Of a DNA stretch of 64,000 bases, positions 58,866-64,000 are shown one piece after another. A model generated the notes under the pieces. The model did no database searches, was not told the DNA's origin, and saw only the letters and a program-made list of their open reading frames with translations. The translations under genes were made by a program, and so were the position numbers. The stretch comes from Anthoceros angustus. Lineage: Eukaryota; Streptophyta; Anthocerotopsida; Anthocerotales; Anthocerotaceae. Within the stretch, counting starts at the first letter, position 1. Each line of letters begins with the position of its first letter. The stretch is taken from the NCBI GenBank assembly GCA_010909165.1, contig MU008187.1, positions 700,247 to 764,246 of the forward strand. The letters run 5' to 3'.

Positions 58866-60773
58866 GGCCAAAGTAATGTTGTGGGCCGACGAGTTCATGA
58901 TCTCAGTGTCAAACTTGGATACGAGTCGAATGCGTACCTGGGGAACCATATGTTGCGCATGTACGCATGTGGAGGTAGGCTCCAGGAGGCCATGGATGTG
59001 TTCACCAGGTTAGGCAATCCAGATGTTTTCACGTGGTCTTCCATCATATCTGCACATGCGAAACACGGGAAACCTAAGGAGGCCGTACAACTGTACCATG
59101 AGATGCGTAGGTCGGGAGTGAAGGCGGATGCTCACGTATTCGTAGCTGCCCTTCAAGCTTGTGCATTGGCCGCCGACTTGGAATCTGGCAGAAAAGTGCA
59201 CTGTGATGTGGTGCAAAGTTGCATTCCGCCTGACTTGTTTGTTGGCGCCAGCCTGGTGGACATGTATGCAAAATGTGGCGAGCTGAAAGATGCACACAAG
59301 GTTTTTGACAGCTTGCCCACAAAGAATGTGGTGACATGGAATGCCCTGATATCTGGGTATGCAAAATGTGGTGAACTGAAAGATGCACGCCAGGTTTTTG
59401 ACAGCATGGCCACCAAGAACGTGGTGACATGGAATGCCCTGATAGCTGGGTATGCCAAGCAAGGGCTCGGACGTGAGGCGCTTGTTCTGTATGGACAAAT
59501 GGAGGAGGATGGCCTCATTTTGGCGGACCATGTCACTTTTGCTTGCCTTCTGAAGGCGTGTGCAAGCACTGGTGCCTTACAGAAGGGCAGACAGCTGCAC
59601 TCACTTATCGTCGAAAGAGGGTTGCTGGGTGATATACCGGTGGGCAGCTCCCTGGTGGACATGTATGCAAAGTGTGGAGAAATGACAGATGCACGCCAGG
59701 TTTTTGACAGCTTACCCTCAAAGGATGTGGTGACATGGACGGCGCTGATTGCTGGATATGCACAGCAAGGACTAGGCCAAGAGGCGCTTGTTGTGTATGG
59801 ACAAATGGAACAGGAGGGTCTGATTGTAGCTAACCATATTACTTTTGCTTGCCTTCTGAAGGCCTGTGGAAGCACTGGTGCCTTGCAGAAGGGCAGGCAG
59901 CTGCACTCACAGATTGTCGAAAGAGGCCTGCTGGATGACAAACTGTTGGGCAGCTGCGTGGTCGACATGTATGCAAAATGTGGTGAACTGAAATATGCAC
60001 GCCAGGTTTTTGACAGCTTGGCCACAAAAGATGTGGTGACGTGGAATGCCCTGATGGCTGGGTATGCTCAGCAAGGGCTCGGACATGAAGCGCTTGTTGT
60101 GTATGAACAAATGGAGCTGGAGGGCCACAGCGTGGCTGACTACGTTACTTTTGCTTGCCTTCTAAAGGCCTGTGCAAGCACTGGTGCCTTACAGAAGGGG
60201 AGGCAGCTGCACTCGCTCATAGTCGAACGAGGACTGCTGGATAACGTAGTGGTGGGCAACTGCCTGGTGGACATGTACGCAAAATGTGGCGAACTGGAAG
60301 AGGCATGCCAGGTGTTTCACAGCTTGCCAACGAAGGATGTGGTGACATGGAACGCCCTGATAGCTGGGTATGCACAGCAAGGACTCGGCCAAGAAGCGCT
60401 TGTTCTGTCCGGACAAATGGAGCAAGATGGTCTACTTCCGGCTGACGATATTACATTTGCTTGCCTTCTAAAGGCCTGTGCAAGCACTGGTGCCTTACAG
60501 CAGGGCAGGCAGCTGCACTCAGAGCTTGTGGAAAGAGGCCTGCTGAACAACGTAGTGTTGGGCAATTGCCTGGTGGACATGTATGCAAAATGTGGTGAAC
60601 TGAAAGATGCACGCCAGGTTTTTGACGGCATGTACACAAAGGATGTGGTGACGTGGAATGCCCTGATATCTGGCTATGGTACTTGTGATGAAGGTCACAA
60701 GGCACTAGTTTGTTTTGAGGAGATGTTAGTTGCCGGTATTCAGCCTGATGATGCTACTTTACTTGCCTTTTAG
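58866..60773 (+). CDS. PPR copy E, open 630-residue array
   Basis: The longest clean frame of the plus-strand cluster (58881-60773). It begins inside the motif [20 protein letters not shown] and continues through about 16 PPR motifs in S and P-L-S order to the E motif [11 protein letters not shown]. There ACTTTTACTTG has become ACTTTACTTG and the frame ends early. Residues at motif positions 5 and last vary between modules (N-D, S-D, T-N), unlike the monotonous copy D, so this array keeps sequence-reading potential. It has no start codon of its own after a leader; expression would depend on the upstream part of copy E. E and DYW pieces follow in other frames. Confidence 0.6.
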   Translation, partial: GQSNVVGRRVHDLSVKLGYESNAYLGNHMLRMYACGGRLQEAMDVFTRLGNPDVFTWSSIISAHAKHGKPKEAVQLYHEMRRSGVKADAHVFVAALQACALAADLESGRKVHCDVVQSCIPPDLFVGASLVDMYAKCGELKDAHKVFDSLPTKNVVTWNALISGYAKCGELKDARQVFDSMATKNVVTWNALIAGYAKQGLGREALVLYGQMEEDGLILADHVTFACLLKACASTGALQKGRQLHSLIVERGLLGDIPVGSSLVDMYAKCGEMTDARQVFDSLPSKDVVTWTALIAGYAQQGLGQEALVVYGQMEQEGLIVANHITFACLLKACGSTGALQKGRQLHSQIVERGLLDDKLLGSCVVDMYAKCGELKYARQVFDSLATKDVVTWNALMAGYAQQGLGHEALVVYEQMELEGHSVADYVTFACLLKACASTGALQKGRQLHSLIVERGLLDNVVVGNCLVDMYAKCGELEEACQVFHSLPTKDVVTWNALIAGYAQQGLGQEALVLSGQMEQDGLLPADDITFACLLKACASTGALQQGRQLHSELVERGLLNNVVLGNCLVDMYAKCGELKDARQVFDGMYTKDVVTWNALISGYGTCDEGHKALVCFEEMLVAGIQPDDATLLAF

Positions 60774-62215
60774 CATGCAGTCATGAGGACTGGTTCACGA
60801 GGGTCGCAAGCATTTTGAAGCCATGGCTGAACAGCATGGCATCAAACCTACTATTGAGCATAAGGTTTGCATGATAGATCTTCTTGGGCGTGCAGGCCAT
60901 TTAGACGAGGCTGAGAAGATACTTTTGTCATCGGCGGGCCTAAGTAATGTTGTGGCCTTGAGGTCTTTGTTGAACGCCTGCAAAATTCACGGGGATATAG
61001 AAAGGGCAGAGTGGTGTTTTGAAAGCATTGTTAGGCTGGACCCTCAGCGGGCGTCTGCGTATGTGCTCATGGCCAATGCCTACGCAGATGCAGGTAGGTG
61101 GACGATGTAGACAGGATTGAAACACAGAGAGGGCAGGCAGCTGCACTCACAGATTGTGGAAGAGGACTGCTGGATAACGTAGTGGTGGGCAACTGCCTGG
61201 TGGACATGTATGCAAAATGTGGTGAACTGAAAGATGCACAGGTTTTTGACAGCATGAACACAAAGGATGTGGTGACATGGAATGCCCTGATATCTGGGTA
61301 TGGTACTTGTGATGAAGGTCACAAGGCACTAGCTTGTTTTGAGGAGATGTTAGTTGCCGGTATTCAGCCTGATGATGCTACTTTACTTGCCTTTTAGTAG
61401 CATGCAGTCATGAGGACTGGTCCACGAGGGTCGCAAGCACTTTGATTCCATGGCTGAACAGCATGGCATCAAACCTACTATTGAGCATTACAATTGCATG
61501 ATTGATCTTCTTGGGCGTGCAGGCCATTTAGATGAGGCAGAGAAGATGCTATTATCATGTGAGGCCAAAGTAATGTTGTGGGGTTGACGTCTTTGTTGAA
61601 TGCCTGCAAAAGTCACGGGGATATAGAAAGGGCAGAGTGGTGTTTTGAAAGCATTGTTAGGCTGGACCCTCAGCGGGCGTCTGCGTATGTGCTCATGGCC
61701 AATGCCTACGCAGATGCAGGTAGGTGGGCCGATGTAGACAGGATTGAAAGACAGAGAAAGGTAGCAGGAGCTAACAAGAAACCTGCAGTGGCGACCATCG
61801 AGTTGAATAAGCAGGTACATAGATTTCTGGTGGGAGAAAGAAGAGATGATCTTGCGCATGTATGCAAAATGTGGTGAACTGGAAGATGCACGCCAGGTTT
61901 TGACAGCACAAATGCACGTCTGAAGCAGGAAGGAGGCCACGTACCTCACACAAAGTTGGTGTTGAAGCCACTGTCTGAGAAGGAAAAGGAAGATGCGCTT
62001 TGTGGGCATGCTGAGAAGCTAGCTCTGGCGTTTGGTCTCTTGAACACTCCGAGTGGGACACCTCTGGTGGTAACGAAGAATCTACGCATGTGCAGTGACT
62101 GCCACAGTTCCACGGAGATCATGTCAAGGCTTGAACAGAGAGACATTGTTGTAAGGGATGGGTACCGTGTGCATCGATTCAGCTGGTTGTTGCAGTTGTA
62201 AGGGGTCGACCGTGA
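60774..62215 (+). pseudogene. PPR copy E, 3' part with DYW:KP end
   Basis: E motifs (60823-61110) are cut at about 61127, where ACACAGAG runs into GGGCAGGCAGCTGCACTC and an L-S pair is repeated before a second set of E motifs (61285-61850). A further join near 61855 inserts [16 protein letters not shown]-type sequence. The DYW domain (61911-62213) has HAE and CSDC. It loses frame at CGATTCAGCTGG (others CGATTCACAGCTGG), just before the GRP end. Confidence 0.75.
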
Positions 62216-62560
62216 GAATAATGAAGGCCACGTACCTCACACAAAGTTGGTGTTGAAGCCACTGTGTGAGAAGGAATGCCCTGATTGCTGGGTATGCTCA
62301 TGGTGCTCTCCTTCCAAGTCAGCTCTCCGGATAAGCCTGAACCTGGCAACAATTTTTCTGGACCCTACCATGTGGTGGGCAACTGCCTGGTGGACATGTA
62401 TGCAAAATGTGGTGACATGGAATGCCCTGATATCTGGGTATGGTACTTGTGATGAAGGTCACAAGGCACTAGCTTGTTTTGAGGAGATGTTAGTTGCCGG
62501 TATTCAGCCTGATGATGCTACTTTGCTTGCCTTCTGAAGGCCTGTGGACCTACCTGGGCA
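62216..62560 (+). pseudogene. Mosaic of DYW, PPR and leader pieces
   Basis: Segments of DYW, P motif, leader, S motif and E motif follow each other out of order, as at 54665. It ends in the promoter-like string that precedes copy F. Confidence 0.75.
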
Positions 62561-63356
62561 TCCTGGCATAGTCTGTTGTTAGACTCATCTTCCGACAGCG
62601 GCCCCTGAACGATGGCCACAGTATGGCAACCGGACCCGTTGTGGACCCAACAAATTGGTGTGAGTACAGGGATTCTACGAGGAGCTCCCGCTCACCTCAT
62701 CGTAGGGAGTCAACCCCTGGCAAACAAAGTTTGCAGGTGCAGCAGCGTAAGGAGCCCAGCACTTACACGTCCGAGAAAATTTGTGGGCGGGCACGGGATT
62801 TCCAACGATGGTCGTCGCCAGGAGCAGGAACACTTGTGGCAACAATTTTTTCTGGACCCAACCATGTGGTGGGACAACAGACGAGATAAGAAGAGCTCCC
62901 GTTCGCCTGACTTCCGGCGTAAGGGGTCCGGCGAGGTCCTGTGGTTAAACAACATGTTTAAGCCAGCTTGGGTTGATGAGCAGCTCGTTTCCTTGGATAT
63001 GCAGATGGGTCATGGTGCTCTCCTTCCAAGTCAGCTCTCCGGATAAGCCTGAACCTGGCAGGCGTGCAGGATCGGAAATGGGCGTCGTAACGGCTGGAAC
63101 CGTGAGCATGTTATGTCAGCAGGGAAGCTTTCTGAGGCCGTTGGAGCCCTGGAATCTCTGGCGCAGACAGACTCTGCTATTCTCAGTCTCTGTTTTACAC
63201 TGTGCTAAAACTGTGTACAGCTAAGAAGGATTTGGTTGTGGGGCGACGAGTTCATGATCTCATGTCAAGGCTTGAACAGAGACATTGTTGTAAGGGATGG
63301 GTACCGTGTGCATCGATTCGCAGCTGGTTGTTGCAGTTGTAAGGGTCGACCGTGAG
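62561..63356 (+). pseudogene. PPR copy F: leader fused directly to the DYW end
   Basis: ATG at 62612 (MATVWQPDPLWTQQIGVS). Leader and first motif run to GTTCATGATCTCA at about 63260 and join at ATCTCATGTC/GATCATGTC to the last 30 codons of the DYW domain, ending GRP near 63353. All PPR repeats are missing, as expected from a deletion between the two GATC-containing strings. Confidence 0.8.
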
Positions 63357-63850
63357 AAAAAGCGAGTTCTCAAAGTGTTTTTCTGGACCCTACCATGTGG
63401 TGGGCAACTGCCTGGTGGACATGTATGCAAAATGTGGTGACATGGAATGCCCTGATAGCTGGGTATGCACAGCAAGGACTCGGCCAAGAGGCGCTTGTTC
63501 TGTATGGACAAATGGAGGAGGCCATACAACTGTACCATGAGATGATGAAATCCCATCTACCCCGACACGGAAGGGATCAACCCTCTGGAGAACACAAAGG
63601 ATGTGGTGACATGGAATGCCCTGATAGCTGGGTATGCAAAATGTGGTGACATGGAATGCCCTGATTGCTGGGTATGCACAGCAAGGACTCGGCCAAGAGG
63701 CGCTTGTTCTGTATGGACAAATGGAGCAGGAGCACTTGTGGCAACAATTTTTCTGGACCCTACCATGTGGTGGTGTGGTCATCCTTCATGGTAGTGTGGT
63801 CATACAAACCTGGACATTTAGTATCATTTTTTTTAGTCCATTGTCTTAGT
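63357..63850 (+). pseudogene. Mosaic PPR pieces and a short unrelated stretch
   Basis: Repeated scraps of S and P motifs (GACATGGAATGCCCTGAT occurs four times) are separated by short leader strings. From 63770 to 63850 there is sequence unrelated to the cluster. Confidence 0.7.
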
Positions 63851-64000
63851 TAGCCTCGTGTTCCGACAGCGGTCCCTGAAAAATGGCCACAGTATGTCAA
63901 CCGGACCCGTTGTGGAGCCAACAAATTGGTGTGTACCCAGGGACTCTACGAAGAGCTCCCGCTCCGCTCACTGTAGGGACTCAACCCCTGGCAAAAGAAG
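63851..64000 (+). pseudogene. PPR copy G, leader start, cut by window edge
   Basis: It shows GACAGCGGTCCCTGAAAAATGG and the first leader codons up to the window end. Whether an array follows cannot be seen. Confidence 0.75.

Overview
The window looks like nuclear DNA of a land plant that edits its organelle RNA heavily. It is dominated by pentatricopeptide-repeat (PPR) genes of the PLS class. Their C-terminal domains resemble the DYW:KP variant: a KKPA motif stands where PG is usual, an HAE deaminase-type motif is present, and most copies end in GRP. From family knowledge, DYW:KP proteins occur in hornworts, ferns and non-Selaginella lycophytes and are linked to U-to-C editing. Conserved single-copy genes here have short introns, mostly 80-120 bases and one of 47. 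That fits a compact hornwort-like genome best, but the species is inferred, not proven.

Layout. 1-9650: PPR copies (a minus-strand broken copy, an orphan leader, a nearly intact plus-strand gene A, an eroded copy). 10173-14257: a minus-strand, coiled-coil, tryptophan-repeat gene of unknown function. 14363-18713: AT-rich DNA, a MITE-like element and a WD40-repeat gene carrying a 1.4-kb tandem duplication. 18742-20848: a short LTR retrotransposon. 20849-24300: short tandem repeats and gene fragments. 24332-25006: an intact germin-like protein. 25309-28482: an intact 1057-residue PPR-DYW gene. 29295-31012: uracil-DNA glycosylase in eight exons. 32444-35222: ELP3, the Elongator catalytic subunit, in nine exons. 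35223-38110: intergenic repeats and a dead non-LTR reverse transcriptase. 38397-41890: about 49 copies of a 69-bp repeat that reads as a 23-residue unit. 42285-42985: microsatellite. 43346-46532: PPR copy C. 46573-49985: AT-rich DNA between diverging PPR copies. 49986-64000: a dense plus-strand run of PPR copies D to G, with amplified 303-bp PLS modules and scrambled stretches joined at 6-12 bp microhomologies.

The single-copy genes (germin, UNG, ELP3, the 1057-residue PPR) have clean frames. The multi-copy PPR genes, the WD40 duplication and the 69-bp array are full of one- to three-base losses, nearly all at homopolymers or tiny repeats. Either these copies are young, actively recombining pseudogenes, or the assembly consensus is poor where reads could not be placed uniquely. 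Both readings should be kept open. The strongest biological leads are the DYW:KP cluster, for which one RNA target string can be predicted, and the unrecognised tryptophan-repeat gene.
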